64,000 nt of DNA, taken from assembly GCF_003944715.1 (NCBI RefSeq), contig NZ_RWIT01000019.1, forward strand, positions 1 to 64,000. Direction: 5' to 3'. This stretch comes from Hymenobacter rigui. Lineage in GTDB: Bacteria; Bacteroidota; Bacteroidia; Cytophagales; Hymenobacteraceae. The position numbers and the translations under genes were made by a program. The notes under the pieces are model-generated. The model made no database searches. It was not told the origin of the DNA and saw only the letters and a list, made by a program, of their open reading frames with translations. Shown here piece by piece: positions 9,338 to 17,996 of the stretch; position 1 is the first letter of the stretch; every line of letters starts with the position of its first letter.

Positions 9338-9521
9338 ATTTGCTGATGGTACCGGCGGGCGAAGTTACCCGCTTCGGGTGGGCAAGGGGCACATGGCCCG
9401 GCTTGCGAACCACCGGCACGGCGGCCAGGTGCGGCGCGGTAGGAAGCGCCGGGGGCAGTAGCAGGCTAATCAGCCACAACAACCCCAGTAAAACCACAAC
9501 CAGTAGCAGAAGTTTCTTCAT
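9336..9521 (-). CDS. Small single-pass membrane protein
   Basis: 61 residues: MKK followed by a strongly hydrophobic stretch (residues 4-25, almost all Leu and Val), then a basic, Pro-rich tail. It is either a membrane-anchored peptide or a secreted one. It ends in the terminator stem shared with surE. No family is recognised. It follows, on the same strand, the Thr-rich secreted protein gene. Confidence 0.55.
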   Translation of the reverse strand: MKKLLLLVVVLLGLLWLISLLLPPALPTAPHLAAVPVVRKPGHVPLAHPKRVTSPAGTISK

Positions 9522-9585
9522 GATGGGGTGGGAAAAACAGGCAAGTGCCCAAAACTACCCTGCCCCGAATGAAGGCTACGTGAAC

Positions 9586-9867
9586 CTAGCGCTGCGTGGT
9601 GGTAGTATGAGTGCGGTGCGCCGCACTGCGCTTAGCCACGGCCGTTTTGCGCGTAGTAGCCGGTGCCGACGTGGTTACCGTGTGGGATTTGTCGGTGGCG
9701 TGGTAGTTGCCGCTGGGCGTGGCCACATCATGAGTTTTTACGGTGGTGCGGGTAGTGCCGGTCGGGGTTGATTTTGTGGTGGTGGCTGTCGTTTTCTGCT
9801 GGACTGCCTGGGCCTGTACTGAGGAGGCCGTAACGGCCAGGGCTGCTAAAATCAGAAGCTTTTTCAT
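9586..9867 (-). CDS. Thr-rich secreted protein
   Basis: 93 residues with a signal peptide (MKKLLILAALAVTASSVQAQ, cleavage after QAQ) and a mature part made up largely of Thr, Lys, Ala and His, with repeated KTTATTTK- and RTTVKTHD-like runs. Such low-complexity basic proteins are common and little studied in Hymenobacter. Function unknown. It is downstream of the histidine kinase gene by 92 bases on the same strand. Confidence 0.6.
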   Translation of the reverse strand: MKKLLILAALAVTASSVQAQAVQQKTTATTTKSTPTGTTRTTVKTHDVATPSGNYHATDKSHTVTTSAPATTRKTAVAKRSAAHRTHTTTTQR

Positions 9868-9959
9868 GATGCTGAGGGGATGGGTGAACTATATACTGGC
9901 TGTGTACGCAGCTCCCTATATCCGGATACATGGCTGCCCTGGTACTATCCCGAAAAACC

Positions 9960-11288
9960 TCACGAAAACAACAAGGAAAAGGTAGTTCCTTTGCCTTCGG
10001 TTGATTGTACGGTGAGTGGAGCGTTGTGAAATCCGGCAATAGTTTTGGCAATGGGCAGCCCCAGCCCATAACCTTCCGGAGCCGAAGCGCCCGCCTGAAA
10101 CCGCCGAAACCGGTCGAAGAGGTGGGGCAGGTGCTGGGGCGCAATGCCCGGCCCGGTATCCGTCACCGACAGCCGGTAGCCGTCGGCCTCGGGGCGGCCC
10201 TGCACCGTAATGCTGCCGCCCCACCGGTTGTATTTGATGGCATTGCTGATCAGGTTGAACAGCAGCGTAAACAGCAGCGTACGGTTGGCCTGGCGCACCA
10301 CGAAATCGGGTTGCAGGTCTTCCAGCAGCTTAATGTCGCGCTGGGCCAGCCGGTCATCCAGCTCATTGGTTACATCGGCCAGTACCGCCGCCAGTGATAC
10401 CGCTTCGTCGCGCAGGTACTGCTCATTTTCGATGTTGGCAATCAGCAGCAGGGTTTTTACCGTGTTGCGCAGGCGGTACAGGGTTTTCTGCGACTCCACG
10501 ATTTTCAGGGAGTGCGCGTGGCCCAGCTCCGGGTCCTGGAGCATATTCTCAAACCTCGACTGCAGAATGCTCACCGGCGTCAGCAGCTCGTGCGACACGT
10601 TGGACATAAACTCCCGCTCTTTCTCAAAGGCCGTTTGTACCCGGCGCATGGTTTCGTTCAGGCTGTCATCGAGCCGGCGAAAGTCGGTGGTAGTGGTTTC
10701 CAGGGGCTCATACGAAAAGCCTGAGGGGTGATGCACGCCCTGCAGCTTGCTGGTAATGAGGTGCTGCAACGGCCGCAGCAGGTAATGCGCAAACGCGGCA
10801 TCGGTGGCAATGGTGAGCAACGCCCCAATTACCAGCACCCACAGGGCCATGCGGCGCAGCGTGTCCGTGAGCAGCTCCACCGTGGCCAGGGAGGAGCCAA
10901 TTTCCAGCCGGTAGTTGCGGCCGTTGGTGGCAAACTGCTGGCTCATAATCCGGAAATCCTCAATCTGATTATCAACCTGCCGGGGCTCGTCGAAAATGCG
11001 GGGCGGATGCGGGGCATGGCTGCCATCGGGGGTGGGCGGCAGGGGAGTGAGGGTAATGTATTCCTGCTTGAGAATGTTGTAGTCGGCGTATTCCTCGCCC
11101 TGCACAAACGCCGAAATACCGTCGCGCTGAATCAGCTGCAGCACTTCTTCCCGCTTTTCGTGCAGACGCTGGTCGGTGTGCGCTACGGCCACCCGGCTCA
11201 CAATGGGCGGAATCACCACGGCACCCAGCAGCACCAGCAGCAGCTTGGATAGCGCATTGAACAGGGCCAGCTTAGCTTCTAAGCGCAT
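9960..11288 (-). CDS. Sensor histidine kinase
   Basis: 442 residues, inner-membrane sensor. Membrane helices at about 8-32 and 147-168 bracket a periplasmic sensing domain of about 115 residues. A linker leads to the HisKA domain with the phospho-accepting His233 in SHELLTP, and to the ATP-binding domain with the N box NLISNAIKYN (345-354), G1 DTGPGI (377-382), and G2 GLGLPIA. It is the classic EnvZ/QseC-like layout without a clear HAMP domain. The response regulator gene lies just upstream on the same strand (124-base gap), so the two form a pair. The signal is unknown. Confidence 0.92.
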   Translation of the reverse strand: MRLEAKLALFNALSKLLLVLLGAVVIPPIVSRVAVAHTDQRLHEKREEVLQLIQRDGISAFVQGEEYADYNILKQEYITLTPLPPTPDGSHAPHPPRIFDEPRQVDNQIEDFRIMSQQFATNGRNYRLEIGSSLATVELLTDTLRRMALWVLVIGALLTIATDAAFAHYLLRPLQHLITSKLQGVHHPSGFSYEPLETTTTDFRRLDDSLNETMRRVQTAFEKEREFMSNVSHELLTPVSILQSRFENMLQDPELGHAHSLKIVESQKTLYRLRNTVKTLLLIANIENEQYLRDEAVSLAAVLADVTNELDDRLAQRDIKLLEDLQPDFVVRQANRTLLFTLLFNLISNAIKYNRWGGSITVQGRPEADGYRLSVTDTGPGIAPQHLPHLFDRFRRFQAGASAPEGYGLGLPIAKTIAGFHNAPLTVQSTEGKGTTFSLLFS

Positions 11289-11412
11289 GACATTGAATTA
11301 AAAATTAAGAATTATGAATTAAAAATTACCCTGCCGACGGCGGCTTCTGAAAATGTGCTACAAGGCAAAGTGCAGCCTAACAGGTTATTTTTTAATTGTG
11401 AATTCACAATTT
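11289..11412. repeat. AT-rich direct repeats between regulator and kinase
   Basis: This gap holds two copies of gaattaaaaatta (near 11294 and 11317) and a short inverted repeat, attgtgaattcacaat, near 11395-11410. The composition is far more AT-rich than the flanking genes. It may slow or partly end transcription between the two genes. Confidence 0.5.
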
Positions 11413-12099
11413 TCAATTGCTATCCGCCACGCGGTACCCAATGCCACGCACCGTTTCCAGAAAATCGGTGGGGGCGAACTGGCCCAGCTTCTTCCGGATG
11501 TTCTTGATGTGCACGTCAATGTAGTTGGAGTCGGAGTCGTCTTCCAGCACATTGCCCCAGAGGTGTTCCCCCAGTTGCAGACGCGTAAGCACCCGGTTTT
11601 TGTGCAGCAGCAGGTAATGCAGCAGGTCAAACTCCTTTTTGGTCAGCGAAACATCCTGGTCGTTGTAGCGGATGGTGCGGCCGGTGGCATCCAGCTGAAA
11701 CCCGTTGCCAAAGTTCAGCTCCTGGCGCTTCAGCCCGAATTTGCGGCGCGTAATAGCCTGCATGCGGCTCTGCAGCTCCATCAGGGAGAAGGGCTTGGGC
11801 AGATAGTCATCGGCCCCCAGGTCGAGGCCTTTCACCCGGTCATCAATGGCGCCCCGGGCCGTGAGGATGATAAAGGATGCCTCCTGCCGGTCGTTGCGGC
11901 GGGCTTCGCGCAGTAAGTCCAGCCCGTCGCCGCCGGGCAGGCCCAGGTCCAGCAGCACGAAGTCGTAGCTGTTCACGAATATTTTCTCAGAAGCTTCGGC
12001 GTAGGTATAGGCTGAGTCGACGAGGTACTGGGATTGAAGCAGAAACTGGCGAACTTCCTGGTGCAGGCTTTTTTCGTCTTCAACAATGAGAACGTGCAT
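11413..12099 (-). CDS. OmpR-type response regulator
   Basis: 228 residues. The receiver domain (1-115) has Glu-Asp at 7-8, the phospho-acceptor Asp51 in LLDLGLPG, Thr80 and Lys102 in PKPF. The C-terminal winged-helix DNA-binding domain (about 130-226) ends in the typical DVHIKNIRKKL and VRGIGYRV. Partner of the histidine kinase downstream. The targets cannot be inferred; neighbouring genes for OpuA transport and a glycosyltransferase are on the other side. Confidence 0.93.
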   Translation of the reverse strand: MHVLIVEDEKSLHQEVRQFLLQSQYLVDSAYTYAEASEKIFVNSYDFVLLDLGLPGGDGLDLLREARRNDRQEASFIILTARGAIDDRVKGLDLGADDYLPKPFSLMELQSRMQAITRRKFGLKRQELNFGNGFQLDATGRTIRYNDQDVSLTKKEFDLLHYLLLHKNRVLTRLQLGEHLWGNVLEDDSDSNYIDVHIKNIRKKLGQFAPTDFLETVRGIGYRVADSN

Positions 12100-12200
12100 A
12101 ACGGGAGGGAAATGGCGTGGTGATGCTGCAACATACGCAGCCTTGCCGTGAAGGACGAATGAAGCCTATGCAGTTTCAACGGGTATCGGGCAACTGCGCT

Positions 12201-12207
12201 TACTTTG
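12201..12207 (+). promoter_or_regulatory. Possible -7 element of the glycosyltransferase gene
   Basis: TACTTTG resembles the Bacteroidota -7 box and lies 21 bases before the GTG start at 12229. No clear -33 box. Confidence 0.3.
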
Positions 12208-12228
12208 TGCCCCAACTGAACTCTGTGC

Positions 12229-12942
12229 GTGTTATTTGCTTCGCCGCTTTCTATCAGCATCATCCTGCCCACTTACAATGAGGCGGAGGGCTTGCCCGCG
12301 CTGCTGGCGTACCTGCAGGCAGAGTCCGATACCGGGGTGGAAATTCTGGTAGCTGATGCCGGCAGCCCCGATGGTACAGCTGTCGTGGCCCAAGCGGGCG
12401 GTGCGCGGGTGGTGCTGTGCCCGCAGCGCGGCCGGGCCGGGCAGCTCAACGCCGGGGCGGCAGCGGCTACCGGACGTATCCTCTATTTCCTGCACGCCGA
12501 TACGTATCCGCCCCGGGGCTTTCCGGCGCTGATCCGGGCAGCCGTGGCGGCGGGGGTGGGCAGTGGGTGTTTCCGGCTGCGGTTCAACCAGCCGCACTGG
12601 TTTCTGCGGCTGAGTGCCTGGTTTACCCGCTTTGATGTGAATGCCCTCCGCTTCGGCGACCAAAGCCTGTTTGTACAGCGCACGGTGTTTGAGCAGGCGG
12701 GTGGGTTTCGGCCGGATCTGCAACTGATGGAGGACCAAGAGATTGTGCACCGGCTGCGGCGTTACGGCCGGTTCCGGGTGCTGCCGCAGTCCGTGACTAC
12801 CTCCGCCCGCAAGTATCTGGCAGTTGGCGTGTACCGGTTGCAGGCCACATTTACGCTGCTGGCGTTGCTGTACTGGCTCGGCGTTTCGCAGGCCCGACTG
12901 GTGCAGCTGTACCGCCGTTTGATTCCCGCATCTGCTGCCTGA
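12229..12942 (+). CDS. Family 2 glycosyltransferase, TIGR04283-like
   Basis: 237 residues, GTG start. A GT-A fold glycosyltransferase: SIILPTYNEAEGLPALL at the N-terminus binds the nucleotide, ADAGSPDGT is near 43, HADT (DxD-like) near 90, and FGDQSLFV and MEDQEIVHRL downstream, all typical of the TIGR04283 group of short GT2 enzymes. A hydrophobic segment near 205-222 suggests membrane association. This group often sits near oxidoreductases or lipid genes; here it stands alone. The acceptor is unknown. Confidence 0.85.
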   Translation: MLFASPLSISIILPTYNEAEGLPALLAYLQAESDTGVEILVADAGSPDGTAVVAQAGGARVVLCPQRGRAGQLNAGAAAATGRILYFLHADTYPPRGFPALIRAAVAAGVGSGCFRLRFNQPHWFLRLSAWFTRFDVNALRFGDQSLFVQRTVFEQAGGFRPDLQLMEDQEIVHRLRRYGRFRVLPQSVTTSARKYLAVGVYRLQATFTLLALLYWLGVSQARLVQLYRRLIPASAA

Positions 12943-12957
12943 TGCGCGCCCGCTTTG

Positions 12958-14517
12958 CTACTGCAGAAACCGACTCAGCTCCGAAATAGAGCTGATACCG
13001 AGCTGCCGGGCCTGCTGGCGGCGCATGAGCAGGGCATAGGTATTGTTGAAGCCTAGCGGCGCCAGCCACTCCAGCTGGTAGCGTTGCTGGTACTGTTTCC
13101 GTACGTACCGGAGCACCGTGGCCGGGTCGGAGCCCAGCGAATCAAGGGTTGCATTTGACGGCTGGATAACCACCAGCAGGCCGGTGCCGGTATACTCCGG
13201 GTACATATCAATGGCCCCGGTGCGCAGGGCTTCCGCGCAGATGGTCGTGCCGCCCAGCCCGGTCTTGGCTTCCACACCCAGGTTGGTGTACCCCCGAATC
13301 AGGGCGGAGTATAGCTCCGTGAGGATATACTGCTCGGCGAAAATTTTGGAGCCCAGCCGGATAGTAGCGCCCCGAACCGGCTGCGCTTCCTGCCAAAGGC
13401 CCCGCTCCCGCAAAAACCGGTGGGCCACCGCGCGAGGCGACTCATGCAGGTAATCGACGCGGTAGTTCAGGTCCGTCATCACCGAATCCGAGAGCTGCCC
13501 GGCCAGCCGGTTGAGGGCCGCGGCCAGCTCCGGGTGCTGCTGCAACACCTGCCGTCGTACCACCGGTACCGCCTGATAGGGCGGAAATGCGTGTCGGTCG
13601 TCGCGCAGGGTCAGTAAATTATAGGCCCGGATGCGGCCATCAGTAGAGTACCCGTCAATAATATCCACGTTGCCATGGCGGGCGGCCTCGTACACCAGCG
13701 CCGGAGCCAGTACCACGGAGACGGGGCGCAGGCCATACAGTTTCTGCAGACCCGGCAGCCCATCAGAGCGGCCCACAAACTCCGGGCTGAACCCGGCCAG
13801 CAGCTTAGTTGCAGCCCGGGGCAGCAGGTACAGGCCTGCCACTAGGGGCAGGCCCACCAGCAGAGCCCGGCCCGCCCACACCAGCCGCCGGCCCGACAGG
13901 CGCTGCGCCCCGGCCAGCACCGCATCAAACCCCAAAGCCAGCAACGCCGCTGGAATAGCGCCGGCCAGAATCATGGCGGGATTATTCAGGGCAATACCTC
14001 CAAAAATAAACTCGCCAAGCCCGCCCGCCGCAATGTAGGCCGCCAGCGTTGCCACGCCCACGTTGATAACGGCCGCCGTCCGGATGCCGGCCAGCAGTAC
14101 CGGAAAAGCCAGTGGAAGCTCTACCTGCAGCAGAATCTGGGTATCGGTAAGGCCCAGGCCCCGGGCCGCATCCACCACGGCCGCATCCACACCGCGCACT
14201 CCTTCCAGCGTATTGCGCACAATGGGCAGCAATGAGTACAGGAACAGCGCCAGAATTGCCGGTACCGGCCCGATGCCCATAGCCGGAATCAGGAAGCCGA
14301 GCAGAGCAATGCTGGGAATCGTTTGCAGCACGCCGGCTAGGCCCAGTACCCACGGTGCCAGCCGTGGCCGCCTCGTCAGGAGCAGGCCCAGCGGCACGCC
14401 CACCAGTATACCCAGTACCAGGGAAGCGGCCGTGAGCCCAATGTGCTGCAGGGTTTGCTGCCCGATCTTATCGGCCTGCAGCTGCCAGAAAGCCAGCAGT
14501 TCGGTCAGGATCTTCAT
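12958..14517 (-). CDS. Compatible-solute ABC transporter: permease fused to substrate-binding domain
   Basis: 519 residues. Residues 1-215 are an OpuAB/ProW-type permease with about six helices and the EAA loop near 125-140 (DAARGLGLTDTQ). A further helix near 226-244 leads into an OpuAC/ProX-type binding domain (PF04069). In that domain the usual second half comes first (FVGRSDGLPGLQKLYGL, then VDIIDGYSTDGRI and FPPYQAVPVVRR), and the usual start (IRLGSKIFAEQYILTELY, then DMYPEYTGTGL and GFNNTYALLMR) comes last, so it appears circularly permuted. It imports glycine betaine, choline or a related osmolyte. The ATPase gene overlaps it by four bases upstream. Confidence 0.9.
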   Translation of the reverse strand: MKILTELLAFWQLQADKIGQQTLQHIGLTAASLVLGILVGVPLGLLLTRRPRLAPWVLGLAGVLQTIPSIALLGFLIPAMGIGPVPAILALFLYSLLPIVRNTLEGVRGVDAAVVDAARGLGLTDTQILLQVELPLAFPVLLAGIRTAAVINVGVATLAAYIAAGGLGEFIFGGIALNNPAMILAGAIPAALLALGFDAVLAGAQRLSGRRLVWAGRALLVGLPLVAGLYLLPRAATKLLAGFSPEFVGRSDGLPGLQKLYGLRPVSVVLAPALVYEAARHGNVDIIDGYSTDGRIRAYNLLTLRDDRHAFPPYQAVPVVRRQVLQQHPELAAALNRLAGQLSDSVMTDLNYRVDYLHESPRAVAHRFLRERGLWQEAQPVRGATIRLGSKIFAEQYILTELYSALIRGYTNLGVEAKTGLGGTTICAEALRTGAIDMYPEYTGTGLLVVIQPSNATLDSLGSDPATVLRYVRKQYQQRYQLEWLAPLGFNNTYALLMRRQQARQLGISSISELSRFLQ

Positions 14518-15554
14518 ACGGTCTGGAGCTGCTGAACGGTCTGGGCAAAGGCTCCCATCAGAGCCGGGTAGGTGAGCGGAACCAGCCTATCCGGGTTAGC
14601 TGAGTCCAGCCCCTGTACCCATATTATTGATGGGGTTGAGGGCGTGCCGGATGAAGCTGAAATAGAGCTGAAATACTGCAATGCATCCTGAATTGATACT
14701 GTATGTGGTATAATATTACTATCTGATTTTAAGCTATTTAAAGAATGTTTTTCTATGCCTGATGCCTGGTGTGACAGTACGTCATGTAGGCGTAAAACGC
14801 GTAGCTGCAGGCTGAGGTAGTCGGCGGCAAAGAACTCCCGCACAAAGCTGTTGGCTGGGTGAAACAGCAACTCCCGCGGGGTGCCCAGCTGCTGCGGCTG
14901 CCCGTGGTTGAGCAGCAGAATTCTATCGGCCAGCTCGAAAGCCTCCTGTACATCGTGTGTAACCAGCACCATAGTTTTCTGCCGCAGCTCGGGCAGCTCC
15001 CGGAACTCCCGGCGGATGCTGCTGCGCGTAATTGGGTCAAGAGCCCCGAAGGGCTCATCGAGCAGGATAATGGGTGGGTCGGCGGCCAGGGCGCGGGCCA
15101 GTCCCACGCGCTGCTGCTGCCCCCCCGACAACTGGTGCGGATACTGCCCCGCAAAGCGCGCGGGCGGCAGGTGCAGGCGGGTGAGCAACTCCTCAGTGCG
15201 GCGGGTAATCTGAGCTTCATCCGCTTTCAGTAAGCGCGGCACAATGGCTACGTTTTCGGCTACGGTATAGTGGGGCAGTAGGCCCACCTGCTGAATCACA
15301 TAGCCAATTCTTCGCCGCAGCTGTTCCGGCGGGAGCTGGCGTACATCCTGCCCGTTCACATGTACGGTGCCGGTATCGGGTTCCACCAGGCGGTTCAGCA
15401 TGCGGAGCAGCGTAGTTTTGCCGCACCCGCTGGGGCCCAGCAATACCAGCGTTTCCCCGGCTTGCAGCGCAAAGGAAACGTCCTGCACCACAGGCTGTGC
15501 CCCGTAGCTGCGGGTAAGATTTCGGACTTCAATTACGGGGGAAGTTGGGGCCAT
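14514..15554 (-). CDS. Compatible-solute ABC transporter ATP-binding protein
   Basis: 346 residues from the ATG at 15554. It has Walker A GPSGCGKTT near 41-49, signature LSGGQQQR, Walker B IILLDEPFGALD and the switch His of VLVTHD. It powers the fused permease/binding protein, whose start overlaps this stop by four bases, so the two are translationally coupled. OpuA-type ATPases end in a CBS-like regulatory region that senses ionic strength; here the part from about residue 240 is divergent and rests on a markedly AT-rich DNA patch (about 14640-14770), which suggests recent change or a patch of other origin. A start nine codons upstream (15581) is also possible. Confidence 0.9.
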   Translation of the reverse strand: MAPTSPVIEVRNLTRSYGAQPVVQDVSFALQAGETLVLLGPSGCGKTTLLRMLNRLVEPDTGTVHVNGQDVRQLPPEQLRRRIGYVIQQVGLLPHYTVAENVAIVPRLLKADEAQITRRTEELLTRLHLPPARFAGQYPHQLSGGQQQRVGLARALAADPPIILLDEPFGALDPITRSSIRREFRELPELRQKTMVLVTHDVQEAFELADRILLLNHGQPQQLGTPRELLFHPANSFVREFFAADYLSLQLRVLRLHDVLSHQASGIEKHSLNSLKSDSNIIPHTVSIQDALQYFSSISASSGTPSTPSIIWVQGLDSANPDRLVPLTYPALMGAFAQTVQQLQTV

Positions 15555-15579
15555 ACTACCGTCAAGATAACTGCAATTC

Positions 15580-15620
15580 AACCAGAAAGGCCTTCCCGGA
15601 CAGGGAAGGCCTTTCTGGTT
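15580..15620 (-). terminator. Hairpin terminator, 18-bp perfect stem
   Basis: 15580-15597 pairs with 15603-15620 around a five-base loop. It lies downstream of the T9SS cargo gene (ends 15645) and before the ABC ATPase gene on the same strand. Confidence 0.75.
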
Positions 15621-15644
15621 GCTAACCGGAAATGGACCGGCTGG

Positions 15645-17075
15645 TTATTCTTTTATCACTTTCAATACGGTCAGTTGCCCATTCACTACCACGTTGGCCA
15701 GGTACAGACCAGCGGGCAGAGCCGACAAATCGGTCAGCTCCAGCACCGCCGACTGACCCAGCTCCTGGCTGAAATCGTGCGTGTACACCACCCGGCCCGT
15801 CAGGTTGGTAAGCTGTACGCTGGCTTGCGTGGGAGCTGTGCCCAGGCTGCTAAGCACCAACTGCAGCTTTTCCCGGAACGGGTTCGGGGCAGTTGTTACG
15901 CTGATGTTCCGGCTCTGGTCAGCGCCCGCCCGGAGTGTCAGAACGGAGGTATACGAACTGGTCCCGTCCTGGTCCACCTGCCGCAGGCGGTAGTAGCGGG
16001 TGCCGGCATAGGTGGTGGCATGCCGGTAGGAGTAGTGTCGGGGCAGGGTGGATGACCCGGCCGCTGCCACTTGGCCTATCTGTCGGAACGTCTGCCCGTC
16101 CTGGCTGGCTTCCACCTCAAAAGCAGCGGAGTTAACCTCCTGCGCCGTATTCCAGGTCAGCTCCGTGCCGGTGGCCGTGGCCCGGCCCGTGAAGGAAGTC
16201 AGCGTCACGGGCAGCGGCGGGTTGAAGAAAGTAGCCGTCCGGGTGTTGTACGCCACAAAGGCCAGGTCACTGTTGCCGCTCAGCAGCACCCGGAATTTCC
16301 GGATGTTGGCCACGTTGCTGCTGGTAATTCCGAAGGCGCTCAAATCAGCCGCCCACAGCCGCAAATCCCGGTCCGTCTGCCTAAAACCGGCCGTCAGGGA
16401 CATCGGCCGCTGTGACGCCTCGTAAAAGTCAGCCGTCCAGCTGCCTACCGGGCTAATGTTCGTGAACGTCACCGTCACCGTATTACCAATTACCTGATTG
16501 TTGGCATCCAGAAACTGGTACTGGTCCTGAGAGCCGGCCGGGTCGGCAATCTGCGTCACCAGAATATCCGGCGTGCCATCACCCAGGGAGCTAGCCACTA
16601 CATCAGAAATTGTAAAATCGAGGGTGCCGCTGGGTACGTTGGCGGCCCCGGTTCCCAGGTTGAGGCCATTGCGCCCGTCGCGCAGATAGAACGGAATGTC
16701 GTTGGCCGGGGGTGGCGAGCTGGCACCGTTTGCCACGTTATCATACAGCTCCCCCAGGCCTACTTTGGTGTTGCCGCCCACGTTGCCACTGAGCGCCAGT
16801 ACGGGCAGCGCTTTGAACTCACTGGCCGTAAACACCAGGTTTTGCGTGCGGAGCAGGGCATCATCAACCCCGGTGGAATACCGGACCCCATTCAGCGAAA
16901 AGGCCAGCAAATCGTGCGAGTTGTTGGGCTTGGTCGGGCTTTTGGCCGTTACGGAGCTCTGCCAGAAACCACCAAAGCTGGTCACCACTTCCGTCACGTT
17001 GTTGACGGTTTGGGCCCTTGCGCCCACAGCACTGCTGAGGATAGCGGCAGTAAGGAAAGTAAGTTTTTTCAACAT
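15645..17075 (-). CDS. T9SS type A sorting domain protein
   Basis: 476 residues: signal peptide (MLKKLTFLTAAILSSAVGARA), an N-terminal domain of unknown family (about 25-300), then a fibronectin-like segment beginning LPVTLTSFTGRATATG near 325, as in many Hymenobacter surface proteins, and a C-terminal type A sorting domain from about 400 (TAPNPFREKLQL, LTDLSALPAGLYLANV) that sends it through the type IX system to the cell surface. An in-frame ATG 29 codons upstream would put the signal inside the protein, so 17075 is the start. Its enzymatic role, if any, is not visible. Confidence 0.85.
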   Translation of the reverse strand: MLKKLTFLTAAILSSAVGARAQTVNNVTEVVTSFGGFWQSSVTAKSPTKPNNSHDLLAFSLNGVRYSTGVDDALLRTQNLVFTASEFKALPVLALSGNVGGNTKVGLGELYDNVANGASSPPPANDIPFYLRDGRNGLNLGTGAANVPSGTLDFTISDVVASSLGDGTPDILVTQIADPAGSQDQYQFLDANNQVIGNTVTVTFTNISPVGSWTADFYEASQRPMSLTAGFRQTDRDLRLWAADLSAFGITSSNVANIRKFRVLLSGNSDLAFVAYNTRTATFFNPPLPVTLTSFTGRATATGTELTWNTAQEVNSAAFEVEASQDGQTFRQIGQVAAAGSSTLPRHYSYRHATTYAGTRYYRLRQVDQDGTSSYTSVLTLRAGADQSRNISVTTAPNPFREKLQLVLSSLGTAPTQASVQLTNLTGRVVYTHDFSQELGQSAVLELTDLSALPAGLYLANVVVNGQLTVLKVIKE

Positions 17076-17335
17076 AAACAGGTGTAAAGCAGGAATAGAA
17101 GCAGTAGGGAGAGACTCTCCGATAAGTACCCACTGCATTTGCCGGATAGTCTGTCTGTGCAAAATTATGGCATTTTAAAGTTAGATTTATAATCCAGCGT
17201 GAAAATCAGTGCAATAAGTTTTGTGCCGAGTGTGCCTTGTCTCACAGGTGCAGGAGCCTTCGGTTGGGAGTGTAGTTGCAGGCCGCCGGGATTCTGCCTT
17301 GTTTTGGGCATTCACTACTCCGTTACTTCTGTGCC

Positions 17336-17902
17336 ATGAAATTTCCCGGAAAACCTGCGTTCTGGCTACTCGCCCTGCTAGGGTTGCTGATGGGCAGCAA
17401 CTGCAGCAACAAAGCATTGCAGGCGCATTTCGCCCGGGGCCTAGACACGCACATCTACATCGTGCGCCACGCCGAGAAGGAACTGACTCCCGGCCTGCCC
17501 GACCCGCCGCTTACCGCTGCCGGCCAGCAGCGGGCCCTGGCGCTGCGCGACACACTCCGGCGCAACTCCATGCTTAGTGGCATTTTCAGCACCGCAACAT
17601 TGCGCACCCGCAGTACCGCCCAGCCCTTGGCCGATACGCGCAAGCTGACCATTCAGCCCTACGATGCCAAAAAGCTACCCGACCTAGTGGCCCTGATCCG
17701 GCGCGAGTACCGGGGGCGCACGGTGCTGGTGGTGGGTCACTCCAATACCATTCTGGAAACTGTAGAAGCCTTCGGGGCTCCTCGCCCGGTGCCTGTAGTG
17801 GTTGATAATGAGTATGATTACCTGCTGGAAGTAACTCTGCCGCGCGACTCTACCCAGGCGGCTACCGCCACCGCCCGGCGCTACGGGGCCACCAGCCGGT
17901 AA
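17336..17902 (+). CDS. Histidine phosphatase family protein (SixA-like), exported
   Basis: 188 residues. A hydrophobic leader with SNC suggests a lipoprotein or secreted protein. The catalytic motif VRHAEK (near residue 43) carries the phosphorylated His, the partner His is in VVGHSNT near 136, so it is a branch-2/SixA-like phosphohistidine phosphatase fold. Arg and His expected for phosphate binding are visible. The substrate is unknown; the exported location argues against the phosphohistidine-protein role of cytoplasmic SixA. Confidence 0.8.
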   Translation: MKFPGKPAFWLLALLGLLMGSNCSNKALQAHFARGLDTHIYIVRHAEKELTPGLPDPPLTAAGQQRALALRDTLRRNSMLSGIFSTATLRTRSTAQPLADTRKLTIQPYDAKKLPDLVALIRREYRGRTVLVVGHSNTILETVEAFGAPRPVPVVVDNEYDYLLEVTLPRDSTQAATATARRYGATSR

Positions 17903-17996
17903 GCGCGACTTCGCTTTTCGCTGCGGTTTCCTGCAACTCCGGTGCGGTTTTGACTTCTATTGGTCACTTTTGCGCCTGTTCACTCCCTTCTTTTCT

